Notes: generated from the letters alone by a model not told the origin. A stretch of 64,000 nucleotides of DNA from Seohaeicola_A nanhaiensis (GCF_042654245.1 NZ_JBHSGI010000009.1:62001-126000); one strand, 5' to 3'; positions 51,929-60,636 are shown, counted from the stretch's first letter. Numbers and translations are program-made.

Positions 51929-52017
51929 GCGGCATTTGCCCGACCCCGCGCGAATTTGATTTTGCATGACGGGGCGCGCGAGGGTATTGCTCGCGCAAAA
52001 CACGAGGGCAGAAGAGA

Positions 52018-52515
52018 ATGAAACGCCGCACTTTCGGCCTGGGGCTTGTCGCATTGGCATTGTCGGCCTGCGCCAGCAAGTTCAGAACCTATCGCGGACC
52101 GGCCGTGACCGGCATCGTTGTCAACAAGTCATCGTCGATGATGTATCTGTTGAACGAGAGGGACGTGCTGAAGGCCTACAAGGTGAACTTCGGGTTCGCG
52201 CCAGCCGGGCCGAAGCAGTTCGAGGGCGACGGCAAGACGCCCGAGGGCGCCTATTTCATCAACCGCCGCAACCCGAACAGCGCGTTTCACCTGTCGCTGG
52301 GCATTTCCTATCCGAACGAAGCGGATGTCGAGTTTGCCAAGGCTCAGGGCAAGCGGCCGGGGGGCGATATCTTTATCCACGGGCAGCCGAACACCAACAA
52401 GAAGGCGTCGCGGCAGAAGAACTGGACCGCCGGCTGCATCGCTGTGAAGAACCGCGAGATCGAGGATATCTACGCGATGGTGCGCGACGGCACGCCGATC
52501 ACGATCTATGCCTGA
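52018..52515 (+). CDS. L,D-transpeptidase lipoprotein (YkuD family)
   Basis: 165 residues. Lipobox LSAC at about 15-18 makes it a lipoprotein. YkuD domain: VVNKSSSMMYLLNERDVLKAYKVNFG, DIFIHGQPN (catalytic His) and WTAGCIAVKN (catalytic Cys, about 140), with the HGx and GCI elements of the family. It would cross-link peptidoglycan by 3-3 bonds or attach lipoproteins. Start at 52018 after AGAAGAG. Confidence 0.88.
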   Translation: MKRRTFGLGLVALALSACASKFRTYRGPAVTGIVVNKSSSMMYLLNERDVLKAYKVNFGFAPAGPKQFEGDGKTPEGAYFINRRNPNSAFHLSLGISYPNEADVEFAKAQGKRPGGDIFIHGQPNTNKKASRQKNWTAGCIAVKNREIEDIYAMVRDGTPITIYA

Positions 52516-52521
52516 TCGGGC

Positions 52522-53031
52522 CTAGTCGCCCAGAACCAGCGTCCACCAGATCTTGCCGTTGGGTTCCTGAAACCAGGAAAAGCCCATGTTGCGCGCGCGC
52601 GGCTCGAGGATGACGGCGCGGGTGCCCGGCTCTTCCATCCAGGCGCCCAGCGTTTCGAGCTCGGTCTCGTAGGTTTCCGAGATCGCCTCGCCCAGCATGG
52701 TGCCGGGGAAGCCCGCGCGGCGGACCCGGTCGATGGGCGAGGAGCCGTCCGAGCCGAAGTGCCAGGGGCGGTTCTGCACCGACATGTCGCGCGAGTGGGT
52801 GGCGGCGGCGGCGGTAAGCTGGGCGTTCATCTGCACCGGAGCCGCGCCCGAGGCGCCGCGCAGGGCGTTGATGGCGTCGAGCATGCGGAACTGGATCTTG
52901 CTCTGGTCGGCGGGGCGGATGGTGTAGACCTGCGGCAGCGCCCGGCCATCGGGGGCGATCTGGCGGGTGGGCTCGGCGCATCCGGCCAGCGTGATCGCCA
53001 GTGCCAGAAGAATCGAAACCTGCCGAACCAT
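52522..53031 (-). CDS. CAP/SCP-domain lipoprotein
   Basis: 169 residues. Signal peptide and lipobox LAGC (about 15-18). The CAP fold is recognised by FRMLDAINALRGASGAAPVQMNAQLTAAAATHSRDMSVQNRPWHFGSDGSSPIDRVRRAGF and a C-terminal IWWTLVLGD; the His in THSRDM and in WHFGS are the metal-site type residues. Envelope-attached protein of unknown ligand; it is convergent with the L,D-transpeptidase on its left. Confidence 0.83.
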   Translation of the reverse strand: MVRQVSILLALAITLAGCAEPTRQIAPDGRALPQVYTIRPADQSKIQFRMLDAINALRGASGAAPVQMNAQLTAAAATHSRDMSVQNRPWHFGSDGSSPIDRVRRAGFPGTMLGEAISETYETELETLGAWMEEPGTRAVILEPRARNMGFSWFQEPNGKIWWTLVLGD

Positions 53032-53203
53032 GTCAACGCCCCCTTAGCCGACCCGAGGCGGGATGTATCGCGCCCGCAAGGGCACCGCAAACGCACAACG
53101 GCAAAAAGATGCCATCCGGGGGTGGTTTGATTTGCGACTGAGGCATTCGGGCAATATTCAGGCAGGTGAAGTCGACGTGGCATCACGGGGACGATCACAG
53201 ACC

Positions 53204-53809
53204 ATGAAAAAGCGGCCCGAATTCACCCCTTCGCGGCGCGGTTTCATCGGTGGACTGGCCGCAATGGCCGCCGCCGGACCGACGCTGGCGCGGCAGGGGG
53301 TCAACAACGCCGAGACCACCGAGGTGGAACGCGACATCTCGCATTCGGTGCGGCACAATATCTCGAGCTTCCGGTCGCTGGAGTGGCAGCCGCATTTCAG
53401 CACCCTGTCCAAGGGTGCGATTCTTGTCGATATCACCTCGCGCGCGCTGCACTTCTGGACCGAGGAGGGCACCTATTACCTGTTCCCCTCCAGCGTGCCG
53501 CTGACCGAGGATCTGACGCGGCGCGGGCGGACGAGCATCGTGCGCAAGGTCGAGGGGCCGGAGTGGCGGCCGACGCCGTCGATGCTGGAGCGCAATCCGG
53601 AATGGCCGAAGTATATCCCGCCGGGGCCGGACAACCCATTGGGAACGCATGCGCTTTACCTTAGCTGGCAGTACTACCGGATTCACGGCACGCATGACAC
53701 GCGCAAGATCGGGCGGCGGTCGTCGAATGGCTGTATCGGGCTGTATAACGAGCATATCGCCCGGCTGTACGGCATGACCTCGGTCGGAACGCAGGTGTTG
53801 CTGATTTGA
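53204..53809 (+). CDS. Tat-exported L,D-transpeptidase
   Basis: 201 residues from ATG at 53204, with GGGGA eleven bases upstream; a GTG at 53178 is less likely. Twin-arginine signal SRRGFIGGLAAMAAAG (about 10-25). YkuD domain: GAILVDITSRALHFW and a C-terminal HGTHD...RSSNGCIGLYN (His about 162, Cys about 178). Between them a WRPTPSMLERNPEWPKYIPPGPDNPLGTHAL block is typical of ErfK/YbiS-like enzymes. A second peptidoglycan-crosslinking enzyme close to the first. Confidence 0.88.
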   Translation: MKKRPEFTPSRRGFIGGLAAMAAAGPTLARQGVNNAETTEVERDISHSVRHNISSFRSLEWQPHFSTLSKGAILVDITSRALHFWTEEGTYYLFPSSVPLTEDLTRRGRTSIVRKVEGPEWRPTPSMLERNPEWPKYIPPGPDNPLGTHALYLSWQYYRIHGTHDTRKIGRRSSNGCIGLYNEHIARLYGMTSVGTQVLLI

Positions 53810-53945
53810 CGCGATTCCGGCGCCTTGCAGAGCGCGGCGTCATGCTCCGCTTTGGGGCCGGGGGATGGGGGTCGCTATACTTGCCGGTACCCGCGCTCGG
53901 GTGCGTCATCTGGATGGTCAGGTGGCGCCACACTTGGAGGTCACC

Positions 53946-54128
53946 ATGAAGAAGCTCGCTCTTGCCGCCACCCTGGCGGCTGCCGCCACCACCGCCAGCG
54001 CCGGCGGCATGGCCACGCCGGTCGTTCCGGCGCCGGTCGTCGTCAGCAACACCCAGGGGTCGTCCAGCGGCATCCTTCTCCCCCTGATTCTGCTGGTTCT
54101 CGTGGCGGCTGCCGTCGCCTCGAACTGA
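53946..54128 (+). CDS. tiny secreted/membrane protein, paralog 1
   Basis: 60 residues; GGAGG is five bases before ATG. Signal peptide MKKLALAATLAAAATTASA, then a short Pro/Val region, then GSSSGILLPL and a hydrophobic helix to the C-terminus. The last 23 residues are identical to those of the next small gene. It is likely inserted in a membrane by its tail after export. Function unknown; a hairpin follows at 54149-54177. Confidence 0.75.
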   Translation: MKKLALAATLAAAATTASAGGMATPVVPAPVVVSNTQGSSSGILLPLILLVLVAAAVASN

Positions 54129-54148
54129 CGTTTTCGCGCAGGTCCCTT

Positions 54149-54177
54149 CCCGGACGGCGGGCTGTCTGCCGTCCGGG
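54149..54177 (+). terminator. hairpin after small protein 1
   Basis: CCCGGACGGC (54149-54158) and GCCGTCCGGG (54168-54177) form a perfect 10-bp stem with a nine-base loop; no U-tract, so termination would be partial. Confidence 0.55.
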
Positions 54178-54349
54178 TGATCATCGCGCCCCAGAGTGTT
54201 GCCAAATTGACGACATTTGCCACGCGCTGTGTGATCGGCCATGAACAACCATTTGCAATCCCTCCGTTTTGCTGGTTAGAAAATCCATACGAGGTACGTC
54301 TATGTACGCGATTCAGGATGCTGTTTTCGCGTCGAAACTGGAGGTTAAC

Positions 54350-54529
54350 ATGAAGAAACTCGTTCTCGCCGCCACTCTGGCAACCGCCGCATCGACCGCA
54401 ACTGCTGGTTCGATGGCACCGGTCGTCGTTGAGCCCGTCGTCGTTGCAGAAACCAAGGGTTCGTCGAGCGGCATCCTGCTGCCGCTGATCCTGCTGGTTC
54501 TGGTGGCAGCTGCCGTCGCTTCGAACTAA
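54350..54529 (+). CDS. tiny secreted/membrane protein, paralog 2
   Basis: 59 residues with GGAGG five bases before ATG. Signal peptide MKKLVLAATLATAASTATA, PVVVEPVVV segment, then the same C-terminal 23 residues as paralog 1 beginning GSSSGILLPL. The two genes are 221 bases apart and each has its own hairpin end. A near-duplicate of the neighbour, next to hemH. Function unknown. Confidence 0.78.
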   Translation: MKKLVLAATLATAASTATAGSMAPVVVEPVVVAETKGSSSGILLPLILLVLVAAAVASN

Positions 54530-54550
54530 GAAGCACGACAGACCAAAACT

Positions 54551-54579
54551 AAAGGCGGTGGGTCAAACCACCGCCTTTT
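54551..54579 (+). terminator. Rho-independent terminator after small protein 2
   Basis: AAAGGCGGTGG (54551-54561), loop GTCAAA, CCACCGCCTTT (54568-54578) and a following T make a perfect 11-bp stem with a U-tract 22 bases after the stop. Confidence 0.9.
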
Positions 54580-54602
54580 ACTTTTTCAGGGTGTCGGCAC
54601 CT

Positions 54603-55652
54603 TCAGCCGACCCAGCCCTGCAGGTTTTCCGCGATCACCTGCGTCAGCGCCGCGACATGGGCGTCGTCGTCGTTGAGACAGGGAATATAGGTGAAGGACT
54701 CGCCCCCGGCGTGTTCGAAGCTTTCGCGGATCTCGCCGTTGATCTCTTCCAGCGTCTCGATGCAATCGGCCGAAAAGGCGGGCGCGATGACGGCGATGCG
54801 TTTGGTTCCGGCCTTTGCCAGGCGCGCGACCTCTTCGACGGTATAGGGTTTCAGCCACTCTTCGGGGCCGAATTTCGACTGGAAGGTGGTGGCGAGATCG
54901 CCTGACTGCCATCCCAGACGCTCTTTCAGGAGGCGCGTCGTTTTCTGGCATTGACAGTGATAGGGGTCGCCTTCGGTCAGATAGCGTTCGGGCATCCCGT
55001 GGTAGGAGCAGACCAGGAGGTCGGGCCGCTGGTCGAGCGCCGCGTAGGCGCGTTCGACCGATTGCGCGAGGGCGTCGATATAGGCGGGATGGTCGAAATA
55101 GGCAGGCACCGTGCGGCTGGCCGGCTGCCATTTCTCGGCCATCAGGGCGCGGAAGAAGGCATCGTTGGCGGTGGCGGTCGTCGCGCCGGCATATTGCGGA
55201 TAGAGCGGGAAGAACAGGATGCGGCTGCAGCCCTGCGCGACCATCTCGCGCACCTTGGCCTTGGTGGCGGGGTTGCCGTAGCGCATGCAGAAGTCGACCT
55301 GCACCTGATCGCCGAATCGCTGCGAGACGGCCTGCGCGATCTTGGCCGTCTGCGCCTTGGTGATGGTCATGAGCGGACTTTCGCCGGCCTCGTGGTTCCA
55401 GATCAGCTTGTAATTCGCGCCGCTGGAGAAGGGTCGTTTTGTCAGGATGACGGTCTGGAGCAGCGGCTGCCATTTCCACGGCGCATAGTCGATCACCCGG
55501 CGGTCCGAGAGAAACTCGTTCAGATAGCGGCGCATCGACCAGTAGTCGTAATTGTCCGGAGTGCCGAGGTTGGCGAGAAGGACGCCGATCTTCTGGCGTG
55601 GCAGGGCGGGGTGGGTCTGTGGCGCGTGGGCCGGTCGCTGTGCATCGGGCAT
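54603..55652 (-). CDS. hemH: ferrochelatase
   Basis: 349 residues from ATG at 55652 (MPDAQRPAHAPQTHPALPRQ). Inserts Fe(II) into protoporphyrin IX, the last step of heme synthesis, at the membrane face. Conserved blocks are KIGVLLANLGTPDNYDYWSMRRYLNEFLSD, CMRYGNPA, the catalytic-His motif CSYHGMPERY and FSADCIETLEEINGEIRESFEHAGG with the conserved glutamates. Length is normal. Cys pairs at the end (IPCLNDDD) and the CQCQ region could ligate a 2Fe-2S cluster, as in some alphaproteobacterial ferrochelatases, but this is inference. Confidence 0.95.
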   Translation of the reverse strand: MPDAQRPAHAPQTHPALPRQKIGVLLANLGTPDNYDYWSMRRYLNEFLSDRRVIDYAPWKWQPLLQTVILTKRPFSSGANYKLIWNHEAGESPLMTITKAQTAKIAQAVSQRFGDQVQVDFCMRYGNPATKAKVREMVAQGCSRILFFPLYPQYAGATTATANDAFFRALMAEKWQPASRTVPAYFDHPAYIDALAQSVERAYAALDQRPDLLVCSYHGMPERYLTEGDPYHCQCQKTTRLLKERLGWQSGDLATTFQSKFGPEEWLKPYTVEEVARLAKAGTKRIAVIAPAFSADCIETLEEINGEIRESFEHAGGESFTYIPCLNDDDAHVAALTQVIAENLQGWVG

Positions 55653-55711
55653 CGAAAGAGGGTCCTCGTGTCCGTGGGGATGGGGGTCAGATATCCGGTT
55701 CTGGGGTCGCG

Positions 55712-56530
55712 TCAATCGGGCAGCCGCGTTTCCGGCACGCGCAGGGCGTCGGCAAGCCGGGCCTTGGCGGAACCGGGCCGGAGCGGTTTGGGCTGGCTGT
55801 CGTCGGGGGCCCAGCCGGTGAGGCAGATCAGGTCGAAGGTGGCGGGCAGACGGCCCTGCGGGTCGGCGAAATGGTCGGTGTAGAGCCTTTGCGCCAGATC
55901 GAAGACCGCGCGCCGGGTCGGGCTGCGGCGGCGCGCGGCGAGCACATTGGTTTCGGCCATGGCGCGCAGGTCGTGCATGAGGTGGGTCAGGTCGCGGTAG
56001 GAGGCGGTGAGCGGCACGCTGTCGGCCACGGGAAGTGCGAGGCCCGCGCGTTGCAGCAGCGCGCCGAGGTCGCGGATCTCGGCCATCGGCGCGACGCGGG
56101 GGGAGAGGCCGCCGGTCAGGCGCGACTCGGCCTCGCCCAGCGCGGCGCGCAGCTGGTGCAGGGTCTGGCCGCCGAGCAGCACGGCGAGGAAGAGGCCATC
56201 GGGGCGGAGCGCGCGGCGACACTGGATGATCTGGCCGACGGGATCGTTGGCCCAGTGCAGGCACATGGCGTGGACGACGAGATCGTGGCTGGCGGGCTGA
56301 AGGTCGAGCACATCGCCGTCGGGCACCAGCGCCGCGCCGGGCAGGGCGTCGTCCCAGATCGCTGGGAAGGGCGTCACCACGGCGGGGGACGTAAACGACC
56401 TGTTAACCATCGACAGGCGATCCTGAACCTCGTCGCGGGCGGCCTCGTGCAGGAACAGCGCCTCGGGGCGCGCGCGGGCGCGGCGGGTGGTCAGGGCGGG
56501 CCGGTCGAACAGGGCGGGGGGCGTGGTCAT
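55712..56530 (-). CDS. NDUFAF5-like SAM methyltransferase-fold protein
   Basis: 272 residues. The NDUFAF5/BioC-like core is clear in HDLVVHAMCLHWANDPVGQIIQCRRALRPDGLFLAVLLGGQTLHQLRAALGEAE (about 81-134) and LICLTGWAPDDSQPKPLRPGSAKARLADAL near the C-terminus. The N-terminal glycine-rich SAM-binding motif I (ExGxGxG) is not visible; AVVTPFPAIWDD stands there. In mitochondria NDUFAF5 modifies complex I; the bacterial role is unproven. It shares no operon with hemH (gap 59 bases, same strand). Confidence 0.8.
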   Translation of the reverse strand: MTTPPALFDRPALTTRRARARPEALFLHEAARDEVQDRLSMVNRSFTSPAVVTPFPAIWDDALPGAALVPDGDVLDLQPASHDLVVHAMCLHWANDPVGQIIQCRRALRPDGLFLAVLLGGQTLHQLRAALGEAESRLTGGLSPRVAPMAEIRDLGALLQRAGLALPVADSVPLTASYRDLTHLMHDLRAMAETNVLAARRRSPTRRAVFDLAQRLYTDHFADPQGRLPATFDLICLTGWAPDDSQPKPLRPGSAKARLADALRVPETRLPD

Positions 56531-56547
56531 GGCGGGAACCTAGGCGC

Positions 56548-57273
56548 ATGCGCGCGATCTTTCAAACGGCGACGCGGCTTTTGTTTCCCTCACGCTGCGT
56601 CGGCTGCGGCGCGCTGGTTGAAAGCGACTTTGCGCTTTGCCCAAGCTGCTGGCGCGCCACGCCTTTCATCGGCGGCACGGTCTGCGACGCCTGCGGCGCG
56701 CCGCTGCTCGGGGCGGGTGATTCGCACCGGGTTGAATGCGACGACTGCATGCGGACGTCCCGGCCCTGGGCGCAGGGGCGGTCGGTGCTGATCTATCGCG
56801 ACAAGGCCCGCGAGCTGGTGCTGGCACTGAAACATGGGGACCGGCCCGAAGTGGCGCGGCTGGCCGGGCCCTGGCTGGCGCTGGCGGCGCGGCCCCTGCT
56901 GCGGCCCGATCTGCTGGTCGCACCGGTGCCGCTGCATCGGTTCAAGCTGCTGCGGCGGCGGTATAATCAGTCGGCCCTGCTGAGCCGGGAGCTGGCGGCG
57001 CGCGGGATGGCGCATTGCCCGGACCTGCTGGTGCGGCGGCGGGCGACGGCCAGCCAGGACGGCAAGAGTGCCGACGAACGGTTCGCCAACCTGGAGGAGG
57101 CCATCGCGGTGCATCCCCGCCGCCGCGCCCTGCTGGAGGGGCGGCCAGTGCTGATCGTCGACGACGTGATGACCTCGGGCGCGACCCTTGCGGCCTGCGC
57201 GCGGGCCTGTCTGGCGGCCGGATCGGGCGACATCTTTGTCCTGGCACTGGCGCGCGTGACCAAGGAACACTAG
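56548..57273 (+). CDS. comF: ComF family phosphoribosyltransferase-like protein
   Basis: 241 residues. Two N-terminal zinc-ribbon cysteine pairs: CVGC...CPSC (about 17-34) and CDAC...CDDC (about 46-67). The C-terminal phosphoribosyltransferase fold has the PRPP loop VLIVDDVMTSGATL (about 199-212) and RRRYNQSALLSREL. ComF is needed for DNA uptake in some bacteria, but in non-competent ones its role is unclear. First gene of a plus-strand series comF-grxC-nitrilase-MarR. Confidence 0.87.
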   Translation: MRAIFQTATRLLFPSRCVGCGALVESDFALCPSCWRATPFIGGTVCDACGAPLLGAGDSHRVECDDCMRTSRPWAQGRSVLIYRDKARELVLALKHGDRPEVARLAGPWLALAARPLLRPDLLVAPVPLHRFKLLRRRYNQSALLSRELAARGMAHCPDLLVRRRATASQDGKSADERFANLEEAIAVHPRRRALLEGRPVLIVDDVMTSGATLAACARACLAAGSGDIFVLALARVTKEH

Positions 57274-57310
57274 GTTCCGTCGTGAACAGGACCAGATACC
57301 GGGGTCGGAT

Positions 57311-57568
57311 ATGAAAAACGTTGAAATCTACACCACGCAGCTGTGCGGATATTGCCATGCGGCCAAGCGGCTGCTGTCGCAGAAGGGCGTGAGCTTTGCC
57401 GAGGTCGATGTCGGCGCGGATCCGCAGCGGCGGGCCGAGATGACGCAGCGCTCGAACGGCGGGCGCACGGTGCCGCAGATCTTCATCGGCGGGACGCATG
57501 TGGGCGGCTGTGACGATCTGTACGAGCTGGAACGCGCCGGCAAGCTTGACGCGATGCTGGCGAACTGA
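57311..57568 (+). CDS. grxC: glutaredoxin 3
   Basis: 85 residues, class I glutaredoxin: active site CGYC (about 13-16), TVPQIFIGGTHVGGCDDLYELERAGKLDAML with the cis-Pro (TVPQ). It reduces protein disulfides and glutathionylated proteins in the cytosol. The next gene starts at its stop (TGATG), so the two are coupled. Frequently found beside comF and nitrilase in Rhodobacterales. Confidence 0.95.
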   Translation: MKNVEIYTTQLCGYCHAAKRLLSQKGVSFAEVDVGADPQRRAEMTQRSNGGRTVPQIFIGGTHVGGCDDLYELERAGKLDAMLAN

Positions 57569-58398
57569 TGCGGACGGCGCTGATCCAGCTGTCGTCGGGC
57601 GACGATCCGGTGGCCAATCTGGACTCTGTGCTGGGCTATATGGACCGCGCCCATGCCGAGGGCGCGCGGTTCATGCTGACGCCCGAGGTGACGAACTGTG
57701 TGTCGACCAGCCGGGCGCGGCAGAAGGAGGTCCTGCAGAGCGAAGCCGAGGACATCACGCTGAAGGGGCTGAGCCAGCGCGCCGGGGAGCTGGGCGTGTG
57801 GCTGCTGATCGGGTCGCTGGCGCTGAAGACGGACGATCCTGACGGGCGCTTTGCCAACCGGTCGTTCCTGATCGGGCCGGACGGGACGGTGCGCGCGCGC
57901 TATGACAAGATCCACATGTTCGACGTGGAGGTGACGCCGGAAGAGACCTATCGCGAATCGGCCGGATTCCGGCCCGGGACGCGGGCGGTTCTGGCCGAGA
58001 CAGATTTTGCCAAGGTCGGCATGACGGTCTGCTACGACATCCGGTTTCCGGCGCTCTATCAGGCGCTGGCGCAGGCGGGGGCGACGGTGATGACCGTTCC
58101 GGCGGCGTTTTCGCCGGTGACGGGCGCGGCGCACTGGCACAGCCTGCTGCGCGCGCGGGCCATCGAGACCGGGTGTTTCGTGCTGGCCCCCGCGCAATGC
58201 GGCGAGCACCCGGCCACCGAGGGCAAGACGCGACGGACTTACGGGCACAGCCTGGCGGTGTCGCCCTGGGGCGAGGTTCTGATCGACGGCGGCACCGCGC
58301 CGGGTTTTCATATTCTCGATCTGGATGCTACGCTGGTGGACGAAGCGCGCAGAAAGGTTCCGTCCCTGTCCCATGTCAGGAAGTTCGACGGCCCCTGA
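57568..58398 (+). CDS. carbon-nitrogen hydrolase (Nit/nitrilase superfamily)
   Basis: 276 residues. Nitrilase-fold catalytic residues are Glu in FMLTPEVTN (about 41), Lys in RYDKIHMFDV (about 113) and Cys in VGMTVCYDIRFPALYQAL (about 156). Close to Nit1/Nit2 types, which act on deaminated glutathione or omega-amides; the pairing with glutaredoxin fits that role but does not prove it. Start overlaps the grxC stop. Confidence 0.87.
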   Translation: MRTALIQLSSGDDPVANLDSVLGYMDRAHAEGARFMLTPEVTNCVSTSRARQKEVLQSEAEDITLKGLSQRAGELGVWLLIGSLALKTDDPDGRFANRSFLIGPDGTVRARYDKIHMFDVEVTPEETYRESAGFRPGTRAVLAETDFAKVGMTVCYDIRFPALYQALAQAGATVMTVPAAFSPVTGAAHWHSLLRARAIETGCFVLAPAQCGEHPATEGKTRRTYGHSLAVSPWGEVLIDGGTAPGFHILDLDATLVDEARRKVPSLSHVRKFDGP

Positions 58399-58411
58399 CA
58401 GGGAATAGCGG

Positions 58412-58855
58412 ATGTCCGACGATTACAATACGCTGGCCGTGGCGCTGTTCAGCGAGATCCTGACGGCCGACCAGCTGATGCGGAACCGGCTGAGCAAGGT
58501 GCTTCCGAAGGGCATGGAGATCTCGCATTTCTCGGTGCTGAACCATCTGGCCTTTTCCGGGGGCGAGCGCAGCCCGGCGCAGCTGGCCGAGACGTTCCAT
58601 GTGATGCGCGGGGCGATGACCAATACGCTGAACAAGCTGGAGTGGGCGGGGTATGTGCACATTCGCCCCGATTGGGACGACGCGCGGCGCAAGGCAGTGG
58701 CGATCAGCCCGGCGGGACGGCAGGCACGCGATTATGCCGTCGCCTCGCTGGCGCCGATGATCAACGAAGTGGTGGGCGATCTGGGCGCCGAGAAGGTGCG
58801 CACCGTTCTGCCGGTGCTGCGCGAGCTGCGGGCGCGGCTGGAGCGCAAGGACTGA
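58412..58855 (+). CDS. MarR-family transcriptional regulator
   Basis: 147 residues. Winged helix DNA-binding domain with SHFSVLNHLAFSGGERSPAQLAETFHVMRGAMTNTLNKLEWAGYVHIRPDWDDARRKAVAISPAG (the recognition helix about residues 54-73 and the wing DARRK). Tight after the nitrilase gene (13 bases); controls of its own operon or others is unknown. Confidence 0.87.
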   Translation: MSDDYNTLAVALFSEILTADQLMRNRLSKVLPKGMEISHFSVLNHLAFSGGERSPAQLAETFHVMRGAMTNTLNKLEWAGYVHIRPDWDDARRKAVAISPAGRQARDYAVASLAPMINEVVGDLGAEKVRTVLPVLRELRARLERKD

Positions 58856-58856
58856 G

Positions 58857-59603
58857 CTATTCGGGCCGAAGGCTGGCGGTGACGTAGTTCACCGAGAGGT
58901 CGCGGTCGGAGAGCCGCCAATTCCACGACAACGGGTTGAAGACAAAGCCCTTGCGGTCGACCGGGCGCAGACCGGCCTGTTCGAGCAGGGCGAAGAGTTC
59001 GTCGGGGGTGATGAACTTGGACCAGTCGTGGGTGCCGCGCGGGAGCCAGCGCATCACCACCTCGGCCCCGACGATCGCCATGGCATAGGACTTGGGATTT
59101 CGGTTGATCGTCGAACAGATGTGCAGCCCGCCGGGTTTCAGCAGGTCGTGGCAGGCGGTAAGATAGGCGAGCGGGTCGGCGACATGTTCGACCACTTCCA
59201 TGTTCAGCACGACGTCGAAGCGTTCGCCGGCCTGCGCCAGCGCCTCGGCCGTGGTGTTGCGATAGTCGATGGTCAGGCCCATCTGCGCGGCGTGGACCTG
59301 GGCCACGGGAATGTTGCGCTCGGCCGCGTCGGCGCCGACCACCTCGGCGCCGAGACGCGCCATCGGTTCGGACAGGAGCCCGCCGCCGCAGCCGATGTCG
59401 AGCAGGCGCAGACCGGCGAAGGGCGTTTTCGTGGTCAGGTCACGGTCGTATTCGGCGGCGATCTGGGCGCAGATATAGTCCAGCCGGCAGGGGTTCAGCA
59501 TGTGCAGCGGCTTGAACTTGCCCGTCGGATCCCACCAATCGGCGGCCATCGCCTCGAATTTCGCGATTTCGGCGGGATCGACGGTCGTTTGTGACATTGG
59601 CAT
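58857..59603 (-). CDS. ubiG: ubiquinone O-methyltransferase UbiG
   Basis: 248 residues from ATG at 59603, six bases after GGAG. SAM-dependent methyltransferase with motif I RLLDIGCGGGLLSEPMARLG (about 66-85) and the UbiG blocks WWDPTGKFKPLHMLNPCRLDYI (about 22-43), NMEVVEHVADP (about 134) and GTHDWSKFITPDEL. It performs both O-methylation steps in ubiquinone synthesis, in the Ubi membrane-linked complex. Convergent with marR, 1 base apart at the ends. Confidence 0.95.
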   Translation of the reverse strand: MPMSQTTVDPAEIAKFEAMAADWWDPTGKFKPLHMLNPCRLDYICAQIAAEYDRDLTTKTPFAGLRLLDIGCGGGLLSEPMARLGAEVVGADAAERNIPVAQVHAAQMGLTIDYRNTTAEALAQAGERFDVVLNMEVVEHVADPLAYLTACHDLLKPGGLHICSTINRNPKSYAMAIVGAEVVMRWLPRGTHDWSKFITPDELFALLEQAGLRPVDRKGFVFNPLSWNWRLSDRDLSVNYVTASLRPE

Positions 59604-59652
59604 TGCGGACTCCGCGTGATCTTTTGTTTGCAGACGACTATATAGGGCTTTG

Positions 59653-60636
59653 ATGGACAGACACCCGGATCAAAAGCGCGCAGTACAGTATCTTTACCCG
59701 CCGGTCGATCCGTTCGACCAGCGGATGCTGGACGTGGGCGACAGCCATCACATCTATGTCGAGCAATGCGGCAACCCCGATGGCGCGCCTGTCGTCATCC
59801 TGCATGGCGGCCCCGGCGGCGGGTGCAGCCCGGCGATGCGGCGGTATTTCGACCCGAGCGTCTATCGCATCGTGCTGTTCGATCAGCGCGGCTGCGGGCG
59901 GTCGCGGCCCCATGCCTCGGTCGAGAACAACACCACCTGGCATCTGGTGGCGGATATCGAGGCGATTCGCGCGGTGCTGGGCATCGAGCGCTGGATCGTC
60001 TTCGGCGGCAGCTGGGGCGCGACGCTGGCGCTGATCTATGCGCAGACGCATCCGGACCATGTGACCAACCTGATCCTGCGCGGCGTCTTCCTGATGACGC
60101 AGTCCGAGCTCGACTGGTTCTATGGCGGCGGCGCGGGGCGGTTCTGGCCGGAGACCTGGGAGCGTTTTGTCGCGCCGATCCCGGAGGAGGAGCGGGGCGA
60201 CCTGATCGCCGCCTATCACCGGCGGCTGTTTTCCGGGAACATGGTGCAGGAAACCCAGTTCGGGCGCGCCTGGTCGGCCTGGGAGAATGCGCTGGCCTCG
60301 ATCCATTCGAGCGGGTCTTCGGGGGAAAGCCCGGGGGATTATGCCCGGGCCTTCGCGCGGCTGGAGAACCACTATTTCACCAACCGGGGGTTCCTGGAGT
60401 TCGACGGCCAGATCCTGGCGCATATGGACCGGATCGCCCATATCCCCGGCGTCATCGTGCAGGGGCGCTACGACATGATCTGCCCGCCCAAGGGGGCGTA
60501 TGATCTGGCGAAGCTGTGGCCGAAGGCCGAGCTGAAGATGGTGCGCAATGCCGGGCACGCGCTGAGCGAGCCGGGGATCAGTGCCGAGCTGGTGCGGGCG
60601 ATGGACCAGATCGCCGAAGCGCGGGGGCTGAAATGA
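59653..60636 (+). CDS. pip: proline iminopeptidase
   Basis: 327 residues from ATG at 59653. Alpha/beta hydrolase: oxyanion-hole HGGPGGGCSP (about 45-54), nucleophile Ser in GGSWGATLAL (about 118-127), Asp in RYDMICP and His in NAGHALSEPG near the C-terminus. It removes N-terminal proline from peptides in the cytosol. Its stop overlaps the start of a solute-binding-protein-like gene (ATGA). Confidence 0.93.
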   Translation: MDRHPDQKRAVQYLYPPVDPFDQRMLDVGDSHHIYVEQCGNPDGAPVVILHGGPGGGCSPAMRRYFDPSVYRIVLFDQRGCGRSRPHASVENNTTWHLVADIEAIRAVLGIERWIVFGGSWGATLALIYAQTHPDHVTNLILRGVFLMTQSELDWFYGGGAGRFWPETWERFVAPIPEEERGDLIAAYHRRLFSGNMVQETQFGRAWSAWENALASIHSSGSSGESPGDYARAFARLENHYFTNRGFLEFDGQILAHMDRIAHIPGVIVQGRYDMICPPKGAYDLAKLWPKAELKMVRNAGHALSEPGISAELVRAMDQIAEARGLK

